This document shows positions 1-13,776 of a stretch of DNA of 64,000 nucleotides, piece by piece. A model generated the notes under the pieces. The model had not been told where the DNA came from. It saw only the letters and a list, made by a program, of their open reading frames with translations, and did not search any database. Each line of letters begins with the position of its first letter. Within the stretch, counting starts at the first letter, position 1. The stretch spans positions 18,620,501 through 18,684,500 of the forward strand of contig CM038908.1 in the NCBI GenBank assembly GCA_021904315.1. The letters are read 5' to 3'. The stretch is from Sphagnum magellanicum (lineage: Eukaryota > Streptophyta > Sphagnopsida > Sphagnales > Sphagnaceae). Made by a program: the position numbers and the translations under genes.

Positions 1-3000
1 GTAGTTCCAAAAGAAATGAAAATACCCACCAAAAATAGTTAGAAGACTATGGGAAATATTTATGAAAATAGTTGGAGACTACCAAAAATGATTATTGGAC
101 TTTATTTTATTAATGATTTCAAAAGTCAAATCAACTCCAATTGAGGAGCATGATATGGTGTTGGGAAGCTCTTTTTAAGAGTTACAAAATGGACTCTTTA
201 AATGTTAAATGTAGAGTTTTTTTTTGAAGAAATTATGAATTCCCAAAAATTTTATATTGAAATTTGTTTTGTATGTTGACACCGACATAGTAGGATGGCT
301 TTGCCACTTCAATTGGGGCATGAACCTCATAACTTGGTTATAAGCATTAGTTTAGTAACACTAGATGTAAATTATAGTTATGAATTGCCCCTTGAAGAAG
401 TTAAATTAATTCTTAAATAATAAAAGTGGGGGGGGGGGCTATTCTACCATTTAGAATCATCTTTTTCTTTTGATTTTCTTAGGTGTTCTAAGAAAAATCA
501 CTAAGTGATGTATTCAAGTGAGTTTTTAAAAGTTGATGTAATTTTTTCCATTTGAAATGTAGAAATAGACTTTAAAAAAATTAAAAAATCAATATTTGTT
601 TTCTTTTGACCTTTAAACTCAATTGCATAGATTTTTAAATCTATTTGATCATTACCACAATTAGTGGTACTTTTGCAACAAAATTAGATTAATATTTGAG
701 TTACTTATCAAAATTTGTTTTTGTAAAAACTTCCTTGGAAGCTCATTTAGTAAATTTATTGAATGGATTTATCAATAACAACATTCTATTTGCAACAATG
801 TATTGTTAAAAGATATACTAGATTTGTTGGAAATAATTTTGAAAAGACAAAAAATAAGTTAGAATATTTTGAGAAAACCCCCTTTTAAAAAAGTAATTAA
901 TAGTTATGTTGTTGGAATGGTTTCAAAGTTCAAAGAAAAGAAGGATCAAAAAATGCAAAATACACTAAATGTGATTAAGGTTTATAGATTGATAACCTAC
1001 CTAAATTCTAATGATTTAAGTAGGTTATGAAAATTTAACAATTCAATACAAGTAACCCATAAACCCATGAAGGTTTGCTAGTTCTTTGGATGTTATTAAC
1101 CAAGTGGGTAGATTTCCTAACAAGTTTTTAGAGAATTCAATAATTGGTAGGTAGATTATTAAATTACCTTATTGATAATCGAATTATTTTCAATAACTAA
1201 CCAACACTTGTTGGGACCCTTTTGGTTTGCCCAATATGTCCATATAGGATGAACAAAACTAGTATACGTTTCATACTAAGTTTTAAATGAATTAACCCCA
1301 TAATTTGGAGTTAACTTTCAAAACTTTTTATAACATTAAATTTCAGCACAAAACTATATAATTGAATTCATATTTCACTTTTCAATCATTTTCCAATAAA
1401 TTAGAATTCATTACATTATGACCAAAGATTTTAAAATTTTCCATTCAATTTTGTGATAGAGCCAAATTGGCATTCATCCATAAGAAGATTTAACCAAATC
1501 TGGACCATATATGGAAGAAGAAAACATTAAAGATCCTTGTCTATTTTGGAAATCTATTAGAACTAGTTGCAAATTGGTGATTAAAAAAGGTAAAAATTTT
1601 GCAAACCCCCCCCCCCAAATTGGTAAATTAGTTTCAATTTTTCACAAAAATCCCTTGTATGTGTCAAAATTAAAAAAAAAGAAAAACTCTTCCAAAAAAC
1701 TAAAACATAGCTACTACTTGACCTAATATGCACCTTCAATAATGATGAATGTCATCACTTTGATTTAGCTATAATATCAAACACACATTGTGAAATAGAT
1801 AATATTTTTGGATTTTATGAATCATGCTAAAAGGGGTTGTGTAACCCATCAAAATGAAAAGAATTTGGGGCTTCACACATTTTTAATGTAGGTTCATGCA
1901 AGCTTGCCTTGTGCTCCCTTTTTAGGAAATTTTATTTGTGTTTTATAATAAAAAGACCGCATCCTCATTGAAAGTGTCTAAATTGAAAAAAATTGACCTT
2001 TAGAAATTGGAAGGTAAATGCCTATAAGGAGGATGCCACATAATAATGGGGATATCATTTGGCAAAAAAAAATCAATATAAAAAATGTTGTTTTATGGAA
2101 TGTGTGTATATGTGTGTGAGAATCATGGTATTTCTTCATTTAATTTTATGGTGGGCAATGTACAATCTATTAGGTATTGAATCACCAACATTCATATTAA
2201 CACATATTGTTTAATTTCTTATATGCCCATTTATAAATTTGAGAAATGCATTAATATGTGAAAAAAATTCCATCATCCTAAATTCTATTCATTTTATGAA
2301 AAGAAATATTTGGCTATTTAATTATTAGGGAAAACATTCAAATTGAAATATTTCACACGATCTTTTCATACATAAATTTAAGTTAACATTATACACCATA
2401 TTATGAAATAGCTTTTCAAAGTTTTTTATAAACGATTTTGAATTTCCTCCCGATTGATTTTCAAGTTAATTTAAACAAAGATCCTACCTTACAAAATATA
2501 ATTACTTTAAATTATAAGCAAGAAATTTACTTCAAGAGAAAATGATCAAAATTTTAACCATCAAATGTGGGGACGTGGGTCTAAATTAATCTAAATCATG
2601 CGCTTTGCTACAAACAAGATAATCTCATTTTTGATCATGTAGTAAAATGATTATTTTGGTTAATCTTGGTAGTAGTTGCCCTTAACCTTAAACCCTACCA
2701 AATTAATTAATAACCCTTTTTTTAGGGGTAAAATTAAAAACCCATTTCAAAGAAATTATTAATTTTTATTATGCATCATCTTTTCACCACAAATCTTTGA
2801 AATTTTTTCACATATTAGGGATAAATGGTTTAATGATCTTTGCAACAAAGAAACAAAAAAACTTCATGTAAATCATTCAAGGTTTTAGGCTAAAACCTTA
2901 GCTCAATATTCTCTCTATACTAGGAAATGAATTTCAACTACATGCATATCATAATAGCTAGTTCAATTAGGCACTAATCAATTACTTTTTGGAATTGTTG

Positions 3001-4200
3001 AAAATTCTAAAAAAAAATGCTTGCCATGCCAAAAATATGAATAAAACTTTCAAGCGCAATAACCTCGTTATTAGTATTATGCTAAATTAGAAATTATTTT
3101 TATTTGTATTGCCTAATATGACTAACCAATATATATATATGTTAGGCATTGGTTAATTGCTAGGGTTTAGGGCACCATCTGACAACATATTAGGTAACCA
3201 AGATGAAGATTAAAAGGACTATAATTTTTCAAATTAGACATGACCTTGCAAACATTGTTAATTATCCAAAAACTCCATTTTATGTCTTTGAAAAGTTTTT
3301 TAATTCATTAAGTGGTTGGTGTTTTATGATTGACATTTTGGTTTTTTTCTTCCCAACACCTATTAGATTTCCAAAAGATTGTTAAATTTGTTTCCAAAAG
3401 TTGTGAAACTATAATTTTCTAATAAGTTCCAAGGTTTGTGTTCCCATGAGGAACAAATTTGCCAAAATTCTCTCACATATGATCATCATTAGTGCAACAA
3501 CATGAATGTCATAGAATCACCCAACTTAAATACATGAGAACATGGTGGTTTGGAGGAATTTAAAAAATAAATAAAATGATCCAACAAGCTCTTTCTTGTA
3601 TTATAGACCATGCAATTGGGGTTTGATAGTTTAGAAAAGTAGGAAAAAACTCATGTTGTTATGGTACTTAATCAGGTTCAAGCCTATTCTAAGCCCAATT
3701 CTAAACATTTGTTTGTAGGAGGTTATGTATTTTATGACTTGGCACCCATTAGTCCTTTTTTCTTTTTATTTTCATTGAATTTTGGCATTAATTTGACATG
3801 GAAAATGGTCATTTTCCCTACTTAAAATTAGGGCAATTTTTTATTTTGTTTGTCGACATGCAAGTTTTGTGTGAATTACAAGATTTTTGTTAGTTTCAAT
3901 GGTGTTTCAAAGTTCATGCAATGTCTGTCCCTTTTGAATTAGTGTTTCTTCAAGTGTTAATACTTAGGAATCAAAAAGTTAATTCTAATTTATTGTTGAG
4001 TTTAGTTTTTCGTGTTTTCTTTTTGTTGCATTTTGAGAGCTTGTCAATGTGCAAAGGAGAAGAACATGCCTATTTTGAAATTGCTAAACAACTTTAGGTG
4101 CAAATGATTATTTTATTATGGTGCACATGAAAGAGGTTTTGGTAATAATGGGTGTTCGTTTGAATCTTCTTGTGATCCTATATTTGAGGGTTCAATTGTC
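1..4200. other. AT-rich gene-free DNA
   Basis: Very AT-rich sequence with homopolymer runs (G run near 426-438, C run near 1606-1616) and only short chance ORFs. I see no coding region, RNA gene or clear promoter. A stretch near 1450-1500 resembles dispersed sequence found again near 27100 and 38700, so part of this is probably old mobile-element debris. Confidence 0.6.
2966..3092. repeat. Dispersed non-coding repeat, copy 1
   Basis: About 125 bp that aligns by eye with 41785-41927. Both copies share the blocks TTAGGCACTAAT, TTTTTGGAATTG, TTGCCA..AAAAAT, AAACT.TCAAGC and TCGTTATT/TCATTATT in the same order. There is no coding potential. It is likely a small non-autonomous element or a fragment of one. 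Confidence 0.5.
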
Positions 4201-4319
4201 AAGGTTTCAAACTTTATAGAAGGTGTTAGAGGTGCTTTAAATTCAAGTACTACTATAGAAGATTACCTTATGGAAGTTCCACATGCAAGCGCCCTACACA
4301 TGAAAGAGCTTGAAAAAAG

Positions 4320-5870
4320 GATTCATGGAAGTTGAATTGAACATTCCAAGATGTTTGGGCAACAAAATTGCCATGGGCAAAAGCTATGGTCAAGGAAAAT
4401 TGTAGGTTGAATATGGTAAGGTGCAAGATTTGCATTGTTGTGGAATGTTGTGATACATTGTTTATTCCCAAATTTGATGGTTTGCAAAAGCATGTTGGTC
4501 ACCAGAAAGCCAAGTTTGCACATCCTAAGGTGCATGTGAGGGAATATTTCATGAATTTTAAAAATCAATATGTTAAAAAAAAAGAAAGGATCTATCATTC
4601 AACAAGTTGTTAATGATGCTTGCCTTACGAAAAAATGTAAAATTTGTTTAGTTTGTTGTAATATTCCTTCTATTGAAGCAAGGGCAATCGATGACAAACT
4701 TGAAAGCATGAAAGATTTTTTCCAACTTCATTCAAATGCCCAATCATCCTTGGAATTAACACTAGTTAGATTTTTCTAGTTGGACTATGGTAGAATGTAT
4801 GCATAAGGTGATTTTGTAGTCCAAGCACATGTTGATATAAAATGTGTGGTTTATTACTATGAATTGTGATAAAGTCACAACTATCAATTGTTAAAGTTGG
4901 GTAAATATGCATGTGTTTGTGGTGGAAGGGTGGAAATAGATCCCCTTTTTATTAACTTTACAACAAGTTGTGAATGGTGTTTTTGTAAAAAGTCTCACCA
5001 AATTAATTATGGATGCCTTATTACATTATGGAAGGCTTTTTGAATTAGAAATGAGTTCAAAATAAATATGTTTTGGTGTAAATGGTGTCAAAGTTTTTTA
5101 AGGTTCTCAATTGGGTGTTATTAAATAGTTGAAAGAGAAACATGCCCTTTTTAATGTTGGGGCTCCAAAATTTTAGTTAAGTTTGGATTAAATTATCAAT
5201 TTTGGACTTTTTTTAACCTATTGGTTAGGATCAAATTTGAGACAAAACATTGTTAACATTTATTTATTGGATCATTTAGTGAGGAAAAACATTATTAATA
5301 TTTATTGTTACATCAATTGATGGCCCCAAATGAAAGCTTTTCTTTAATTTCCAACTTTCAAATGGTCAATTGTTAATTTTGAACTTTTCAAAAAGTCCCG
5401 AATTAACTAAAAACATGAATATGTTATGCATAAAACTAACATAACAATTCAAACATTGTCATGTTTTGCTTTGGTTTTTAATATTAAAACTCTAGTTTAG
5501 TCTATGTACACCTTCTACTCATATAACTTGAAATGCCATATGGAAAGGTGCAAATTTGCTAAGTTTTTGGAGTTGAAACCCTTGAAATTTTTGAAAAATG
5601 TGAAAATGTTGTCCCTTGTAGAACAAATTCTAAGTAAGTACATGAGCTTGGTAGTGAATATGTTTGAAAACCATCCAACATATGTTACTACCAGAGCTAA
5701 TTTGGAACTTCTTTGTGATGTTGAAACCTTTTTAACTTTGGCTTGCATAATTCCTTTGTTGGAATGTGTTCAAAAGCTAAACAAGTTTTGTCAAACCCAA
5801 GATGTCTTCACATGTGATTTTGAGACCACAATGAAGGTATGTAAGGTTGTTCTATATTAGATGTATTATG
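4320..5870 (+). mobile_element. Degenerate hAT-like transposase relic (zinc-finger/ZNF862-like plant family)
   Basis: The plus strand encodes broken blocks of a transposase-like protein. The first block (about 4350-4610) has a W-A-T-K-L-P-W-A-K-A segment followed by a CxxC finger-like motif (VRCKIC) and a K-H-V-G-H motif, as in the N-terminal zinc finger of plant hAT-type proteins. A middle block near 5000-5150 reads LMDALLHYGRLFELE and LKEKHA with in-frame stops. A third block (about 5504-5860) contains LKFLKNVK, then RANLELLCDVETFLTLA and CDFETTMKVCK, resembling the catalytic-core region. Stops and frame changes separate the blocks, so it is inactive. No terminal inverted repeats or target duplications could be fixed by eye. 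Family assignment rests on remembered conserved blocks. Confidence 0.6.
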
Positions 5871-8800
5871 ATCTAGTCATTCAATATTCACCTAAACATT
5901 TCAATATTTTTTTTATATTGTTGAACATTGTAATGAAGCTTTGAACATTAGTCAGGTTGTTAGTTTTAACTCTCTTTTGGAGTATGCAACATTTCAATTT
6001 TTTGAATGTACTATCATGGTGCATAAGCGATATTCACTAATGAGGGTTTTCAATTTAGTTTTAAAGGTTGATTAGTTGAATGGAGTTGGAAATGTGAAAA
6101 AAGTAACGTATTAATGTTATTGTGGGTGTCATTAACAATTTAAAATATAATGAATGCCACAAGCATTATCTACCCATAGTTTTGGGTTTAGCCACAAGTA
6201 GAACACTCATTTCCCATGTAACCAAACACTTTAAAAGCCCATTATTGCTATCGAAAAAATATTGAGATGAATCAAGTTTTCATCCATCCTATCCTTAATG
6301 AGGAATTCTTGGATCAATATATATATATAAATATTACAATGTAGAATAATTCCCAAGTTGCCATGAAGTTACTTCGTGACAATAATCCATGCACCCTAGA
6401 TTTTTCGTTTTGTAAACCCCGCATTGTTGCAAGTTGTTTAATATGTATGTTATGTTATAAGGTTCTAACTTCTATTTTTATAGGTTGGTACATTCCTATT
6501 GCAACATGGGCATAGTCCATAGTGACCATGGCTGAATTCCCTTAAGAAAGACAATGTTGAAGGCACTATGTATTGATTTTGCTACATTAAAACAAATAAC
6601 ACAAAGTTATGTTGAATTTTTACTTAATTATGGTTAAGGGTGCCTAAATGTTACTTTGTTCATGAGTTGGTTGCCAATTTTCTTACTACCACTTGAATGT
6701 GGTTGCTTGCAAAATTTACCATAGTTATAATTGTGTAGCCACAAGTTTTGTACACAACAATAAACTTGATAACCAGTATTCCTCCCTTTCTAAACCTAAG
6801 TAATGTGTTATTTACCCCTTAAACCACATATGGTTGCCACTTGTGAGAAGTACATTGGGCATAAATAACAACCTAGGCTATTTAAAAACACTTGGAAAAA
6901 AAAGGTTGGTATGTATATGTTAAATGATGAAATTTACCTTTATCCTTACCTTGCAAATAAGGTGAATGTTGATTGTTTACCTTTACATTTATACAAATTG
7001 ATAATTTTGCAGAGCCTCAAAACCCTTACTGGGTTTGGAACTATTTTGAAGCATATTTACCTTTACATGGCTAGTATATTTTTTTGAAATTTTATATTTA
7101 CCCTTTTTCAACATAAATATTGGTAAATACTTATGGATGCTTAATATATGGCCATGGGTTAGGAATACACTATAATTTTTTTCTTGTCCTTGTAGTTCAT
7201 CCATCTTACATGGTGCAAGATGTATATATAATTTGTCTTGCATAATGCATGTGGGTGTTGGTTCATTTTGCCAGACATTGTACCAAGGTTTAACTTGGTT
7301 CATTTTAACCATGCATTATTAAAGTTGAAATTTGTGAAGCTATTAGATTCTAAATGGGAATATTTTTAAGACCATATAAGTATGTAGTACCATAATACAT
7401 GAACAACTTCAACACTAATTATATTATTTTTAGAAATGTTGAAATTTCAAAAGAAATTTCAAAAAAAAAAATTTGTGAAGGAAAACATTGAATGTTGAAA
7501 AATATTAATGTGACATGTGCCATTGGTTCAAATGTGAACTCATTACCCAATTAATTTTTCCTTGTAAATCAATTTTGTAATATAGTTGAATTTTCAATGA
7601 AAAAAATGACTCAAATTACAATACTTGTTGTAGGCTAGGTTTAGATTTTTTGAAATTACTTCCATAGAATCCTACTCATTGAGAGTTTTCCAACAATACC
7701 AAAAATAGGCCCCAATTTCCCTAAGGTTTTTAGTTTTGATTTTATGAAATTGTTTCTGAAAAAAATATTTAGTTTTCAATAATTCTTACATTGTAATTCT
7801 AAACATTATGAAACCACCATGTTTTAAGGTGGTAAGGTATTATGAAATAATACTTATCAATTAGTGTTATTAAATGTGTGGGCTTGGTATTGACTTTTGA
7901 ACAACTATTGTCAACTTAGTTCTAGTAAGGGGGGTTTTTTTTCCCTTTCATACCAAGCTAGTATTAATATTGGGTTCTTTATAAAGCTATCTTAAGTACC
8001 AAATTGCTCCTATTGGTATTTCTATCACCTAATTACCTAATTGGGGTTTACATCCCTCCCCTTTTTTTTAATGAGCCACTTTAATTGACCCATCACCAAT
8101 TTTTTGGAAACATTGAACATTTCCCAAAATAGAAGCACAAAGATGCTTCCCATTCGTTCACCTTTATAGTTTATACCTATATGCCTACATGAAAGTTCAA
8201 TTTTGGCCAAAGCATATGGGATAAAAGCATGGTGCTATTAGGAACAACTTGAGGAACACATTGGAAATTTGATTAAAGACATTAGGAACAACAAGAAAAT
8301 AAAATCCCTCCCCTACACCCTCAAAACCCAAAATAAAAAACATGGGCACTCTTGATTGCATGTTGAGCCTTTTGATTTGTTGCATGAAATTTAAATAATT
8401 GAAAAAAAATTTGTCATCATTTTCAACTTGGGTTAATACCCTTGATTAATAGCACGGGTATGCATTTGGGTCTTAGGTTTTTTATTGGTTAATATGAAAT
8501 AGGTATATACCAACGTTGTGTCAATATTGGAGTTTACACATACTAATTTAGTCTTAGTATGTCCAATTTAATGGAGGTGGAGATACATGTTTGGTTCAAA
8601 TATGTCATTGAAGTGATTAGAAAAGGTATAAATTTGGTTTAAAAACCAAAAATGTGACCTTGATTATAAATGCGATAACAATCTTAATTTTTGAAACTTG
8701 ATACTTGGGGTATATAAGTCCTAGTCTTGGTATGTCTTTGCAATAATGAAAAACTTCCAAACTTTAAACATGGCTAACACATGAAAACTTCAAACTAGAA

Positions 8801-9479
8801 CTTTCACTTCATGAATCATCCATAATGATGAGTATGTTCAAGTAAAGATTAAAAACAATTAAACATGCACAAACACAACCAACATGGAAATGATGATGAT
8901 CAATAGATAAATAAAAGTTAAAAGTTAATTTAAGTATAAAGCTAAAACCTAATTGAAATTTGAATTCATCTTCAAAGTCTAAGGAATTAATATATGAAAA
9001 CACAACAAATCAACATGATGGTAAAATTCTACAACATGTGAAATATATATATTATAGCAAATGAATGGTGCAAAATGTGAAGTGAAAATAAAAAAACTAA
9101 AATAAAATCCATGTTTGTAAGGACTAAAATGTTAGCCATCTGATTTTTTTTCAAAGTAGCAAAATTGGTTTAATTTGTTTTTATAGACTTCTAGAATATC
9201 TATTTGAAATAAAAAATTTCCAACATCCTTGCTTGCAAAGTGGAAATCGACTTGTGCATTATTGAACCAATTATTATATATCATGACCAAGGCAATTAAT
9301 TTTGTGAGTGCAAGTTCACAATGATGTAGATTAGTTAAAATTCCAACCATGTCAAAAAAAAGATTTTTGTTTCAATTTGGGAGCCAAAAATTACCAAGGT
9401 ATGTCTAGCTAAAAAAACCACATTCAGGTACAACCTAGCATGTTCCTTCCATCAAAGCATAGGGACCTTGCATTGCTAT
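5871..9479. other. AT-rich intergenic DNA
   Basis: No gene is supported here. Some hAT-like debris may continue to about 6500. A segment at about 7585-7705 resembles the tandem unit found at 58626-59065: both contain GAATTTTCAATGAAAAAAATG, then a TTGTAGG block, then TTTCCAACAATACC. The remaining ORFs are short and unconvincing on both strands. Confidence 0.5.
7585..7705. repeat. Single dispersed copy of the 58.6-kb tandem unit
   Basis: The order of short conserved blocks (TTTTCAATGAAAAAAATG, TTGTAGG, CTCATTGAGAG, TTTTCCAACAATACC) matches the repeat unit near 58626-59065. Identity is partial, so this is an old copy. Confidence 0.4.
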
Positions 9480-11225
9480 TCAAGTTCACAAGACAATGGT
9501 GGAAAATATTCATCTTAGCTACAAGTAATCCTTCATTGCTTTTACACCAAAAAATGTAATATCAAAAAATGAATCAATCGGATAATGTGCAAGTGGAATA
9601 GAAGTATGTGCAACATGTGAGTTCATGAAATGATTGCATTTCACAAGCAAGGGGATAAAAAAAAATTTGTTGTACTTTGTTGGTAGAAGTTTAACCTTCT
9701 CATGGCTAAAAGAATCAATGACACATTTTAGCCCTTTGAACCTTGGGTTCAACATCGAAGTCAACATGCATGTTATGAGCACATGGAATTATAAATGTTT
9801 CTAAAAATGATAAAAAAGGGCTAACACACCCATTGTCTCTATCCATACATAATTTTCAATTCATCATCAATTGTCCCATACATAAAAGGAAACATTTGCA
9901 CAACTTGATTGAAGTCAATATTCAATTTCATGCAAATGGAAATGGCAACAATCAAGGCATTGAACAAGAGCCAATAACCTCTTGCCTAATTTAAAACACA
10001 TTGTTCCACAATTGGTTTCAAAATTTCCATCACAACACATGTGATGGCCCATGTAAATCCATTGGCACTTTTGCTTGCAAATGTAAATATTGTTTATTAT
10101 AACAAGGGTTAATTGCATCTGCATGTTATAAGTTAGTTTTTTGGAAAATGATAGCTTTGTTTTCAATTCTTGTTTGAACATTGGGGTTTTCAAATTCTTT
10201 ATTGGCAATCTAGCCTTACTGCAAGCCTTATCCCACTCTCGTTGACCCTTTTGGGACTTCTTTGTTAAAGTTATAGTTTTTCATATAATTTGTTGGGCAT
10301 TTTTCAATGTCATTTCTTTGATGCCAACACAAAGTTTAACATCATTGGTAAAATATTGACAAGCTTTGGACATCGCATGTCCCAAGCAAGTCCCTATAAA
10401 TGGCACATCCAATTGCAATGATTCACAAGAAAATGCAATGGAATGGGCAAAAACTAATGTGTTCAAATTCAAGCTTTCATTTTCCACATATGTCAAAATT
10501 TTATTTGTCAATTTGAATTGGGCTAGAAATGGTTTCACAATTTTTACCAAAGTAACATAAGTAGTCTAGGTGTTTTTTAAAAGACCAACAATAATGTGTT
10601 TAGGAACCAATGCATCATTAATGAAATTCACAACTAATGCAAAAATGTTAAAACCACTTTGACTCATTCACAAATCAAAAGTGTCACTAATTATAACACA
10701 AATAGACATGATAGGCAACACATATGCATCCATGGTCTTTTGTAACATGGGAGGAATATGTTCCTCCATTAATTGCCTTCAACATGGAAACTTCATTTTT
10801 TTGTCCCTATTCACAACAAGATGGTGAAACCATGTCAATTCAACATTAAACATTTTTATGAAGCCTTTGCCAATATACAAAACCGAATCTTTGATGAACC
10901 TTAGTTATGCATGGCCATCTTTTTCTTGGCAATTTCTCTTCAAATTGTTTTTTGTGATTGTTATGCAATTGTTTTCCTCTTGTTTGTTGACCTCCAAAAT
11001 CCCCATTTTCAAGTTCATTCACACACCTTTGTACTTCATCAACTTTGCAAAATGTTCATGCATATAATTTTTTTCATATTAGTCCTACCATACAAGGGAT
11101 TGTATTGAACAAGTCCCTTTCTATGGCATGTGGTGCTTTGAAAACTTGGTATAGATGTAAACCAATCATAGATGCTTGATTCGAGGTGGCAAATGACGCA
11201 CCTCATCATTTGGAACCTAGCCATT
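9480..11225 (-). mobile_element. Degenerate hAT-like transposase relic, minus strand
   Basis: Reading leftward from about 11.2 kb, the minus strand gives a CxxC segment (MMRCVICHLES), then a DTFDL.MSQSGF segment near 10.65 kb. Next is an 89-residue open stretch (10550-10281) with KPFLAQFKLTNKILTYV and GTCLGHAMSKACQYFTND. A segment near 10.0 kb carries the motif EQCVLN, and 9782-9519 carries LNPRFKGLKCVIDSF. This order matches the core and C-terminal part of plant hAT-family transposases. Several frameshifts and stops show that it is dead. It lies in opposite orientation to the relic at 4.3-5.9 kb and preserves different parts of the protein. Termini are not recognisable. Confidence 0.62.
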
Positions 11226-12454
11226 TCAGGTCCCTAGTCCTTCTCATAAAACAAAAAAAAACCCAAACTACATTCCATTTATACAACAATAGTTAATATC
11301 TTTGGTTGACCTCCAATGTAAATAATGACACTATCCATTTGGTTTGTGCTTTAGTGGTTAGTGTTTCATCCCAGGTTCAATGATGTCAAACACATATGTT
11401 TTTCCATAAGATTTTTCCTACTCCTATTGCAATTCAAAGGTACAACCTATTTCCCCCCTTCATCCCCCAAACTATATTCAAATCCAAAATTTGAGATCTT
11501 GTTCATGATTCCATGACCTTAAAAATTGCAAACTATAAACCTTTGATGTTTATGCACTTGAGACACAAGACTTGCAAAGTAAAGTACCCACAAATTATAA
11601 ACTAAACTTCAATTTGATTGATAATTCCAAACAAAAAGGAACAAAACAAAAGTCAAGCATGAACTCTAACATCATCAAACATGAGCATGTGATTCCTTAT
11701 TAAATATGTAAACATTTTTTTCACATAGTAAAATTTTGAACTTTGACAACACTTTGTTGAATTTGGGAGCAAATTGTAGCCTGATCTTGAACACATAGTT
11801 TCACATATTTAGTAATTAGACACACAAAGCAAAATTGCAATGATCATAAAAGCAATGACACTAAACGAAACTGTTGACATTAAGCATCATGCACACACAC
11901 AAAAAAAAATCACATATCAATGCATGATTGTGCATAACTAGCCAAAATTTCATTCATCCATTTTTATTCATGAACATATACAACCCTAACAACCATTAGA
12001 CATTAAACAACTACATCGACTTTGAAATAAATACAACAAACAACAAATAATTTTTTTTGGCCAACCTTTGATGTTTTATGTTGCCATTGCAAATTACAAG
12101 TTCCAAAAGATGTCCACTTTGTAGTTCCAAAATCCTTTTTTATTACTTAGGTTATGAGCTTTGTGCTTTGTAGTTCTGCCCCCTTTCTCATTATTTGTTA
12201 TTCAATATTAATCACTTAACCCTATTGAGCAATATCTAGGATGTAGGAACTCGTTGTGCAATACAAAGCAAGTTCCTAAATATCGAAGGCGATATAATAC
12301 CCATGACTTAGGCGTAACATGAAAAAACAACCTAAGTCTAAGTACCAATTGCAATATCATGGATGTCGAGACCTAGGTGGTTTGTTATGAGTCAGGATAT
12401 AGTTAATGGGAAGACGAGATTAGTTTGATATGAGCTTGCGTATTGGCAAGACCT
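11226..12454. other. AT-rich intergenic DNA
   Basis: I see no gene. A weak tRNA-like pair of motifs occurs at about 11352-11382 (GTGGTTAGTG followed by AGGTTCAATG) but is too degenerate to call. The segment from about 12230 onward has more mixed base composition and leads into the palindromic repeat at 12455. Confidence 0.45.
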
Positions 12455-12680
12455 TATACCAAACTGGTAGGGTTTTTAACACCAGGGCATATACCCAAGT
12501 TGATACACGGATTTATCCCTATATATTCACACAACACTAGTATATACCTGATATTGTGATTAATACACAAACTAATACAAGGTGATTATTATCTCAAGCC
12601 CCTACCAGGCTAGTATTGGTATAATACAGCTGGTATTGCTTCAGCTCATACCAGACTGGTAGGGTCCTTGCCACCAGCCT
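12455..12680. repeat. Direct and inverted repeat cluster
   Basis: The motif ATACCAAACTGGTAGGG near 12467 recurs as ATACCAGACTGGTAGGG near 12649, in both cases followed within about 10 bases by a CACCAG. Between them, CCCCTACCAGGCTAGTATTG near 12599 is the inverted form. The 12599 and 12649 copies therefore make an imperfect palindrome of about 70 bp. This could be the end region of a small transposon. No coding content. Confidence 0.5.
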
Positions 12681-13485
12681 TTTTGTTCTCGTAAACTGGT
12701 GCAAAATTAAAAGAAGAATCTTAGAGTTAAGAGTATCCATAAAATAAGGAAAACACAGCACCAGAACCATGAGTTTGGAAATAAACAAGGTGAGATTACG
12801 AAAAAAAAAACCTGCAAAAATTGCATTAACATTTAAGGAGGGTGAAACTCAAAAAACCCATCAAGTTTTGCGATCTTTCCTTTTTCCTGAGCACCTCCAC
12901 TGTTGCTACATATATTTTCACTCGTCTTACTTGTGCAGCTACTATAATTAGCCTCGAACCTTGTGCATTAAATGCTGAGTTTCAGTTTCGTACCATATGT
13001 AATAAAATTTCCTTACTTTACAGATACCACTGAAAAAAGGGTTTGGGGGTGAAAGGAGGCCCAAAGACAGGGTGAAAGACAGGGTGACTTATATAACCAG
13101 TGTTGAATCTTGATACACTAGCTGTGCATTCATTCGGTTCAATTCTTCTGTCGATCTCGATCGATTTCCAAGGATTTGCAAGTAGCCATTGTGATGGTCC
13201 CTACCAACTAGTTGTTCTCCATAGATGCGATCGGAAGAATTGTGTAGTCTTTCCGTCTTCGTCATTTCCAGCTTTTGAGTGAAGTTGAAGAAAAGAGCCG
13301 GTGTTGTTTTTGAGAGCCGGATCGCCGAAGTTGTAGCTGCAAAGGTGGGCGGAGTGGGGACCACTACTAGTTCGCAGGACGGATGTCCGTCGGTACAAAG
13401 AAACACAAAAGGTCTACTTTGTTGTTGTGCTGAAGCTTCTCCTTGACGCAACTTTCAGTATACATACAAAGACTGTGTTTTTCTC

Positions 13486-13492
13486 TATAAAC
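13486..13492 (+). promoter_or_regulatory. TATA-like box upstream of a small ORF
   Basis: The sequence TATAAAC lies in a relatively GC-rich setting. It is about 290 bases before the ATG at 13777, and the stretch between is pyrimidine-rich and leader-like. Transcription would be expected to begin near 13515. A second candidate, TATATAA, lies at about 13089-13095. Confidence 0.35.
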
Positions 13493-13776
13493 GGAGCTGC
13501 AGCTTCATTCCCAAGCTGCAATCGTTCTTGCCCACCCTCGCTTTAATTTTCTCTCGTCATGTCCTCATAAAAACTAGCCACAAAAATCCTCCTCCTCTTC
13601 TGTCTGCACTGATTCTTCCTTCCCTGAGGAATCACTAGGATTTAACTCAAAGATTGCTGTACAAGAACGTAATTTGCAGTTATCAAATCTGAGCTTTCTG
13701 TACAGCAGCAGCTTGTTTTTGTTTAGAACTTGAGTTTAAAGCTGATCAACTTGAGATCTTGTCGTCGTTGAATTCA

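Noticed and set aside
11335-11390. Possible tRNA-like A and B boxes on the plus strand
   Set aside because: The A box deviates at the invariant A and the B box at its final C; no cloverleaf can be drawn.
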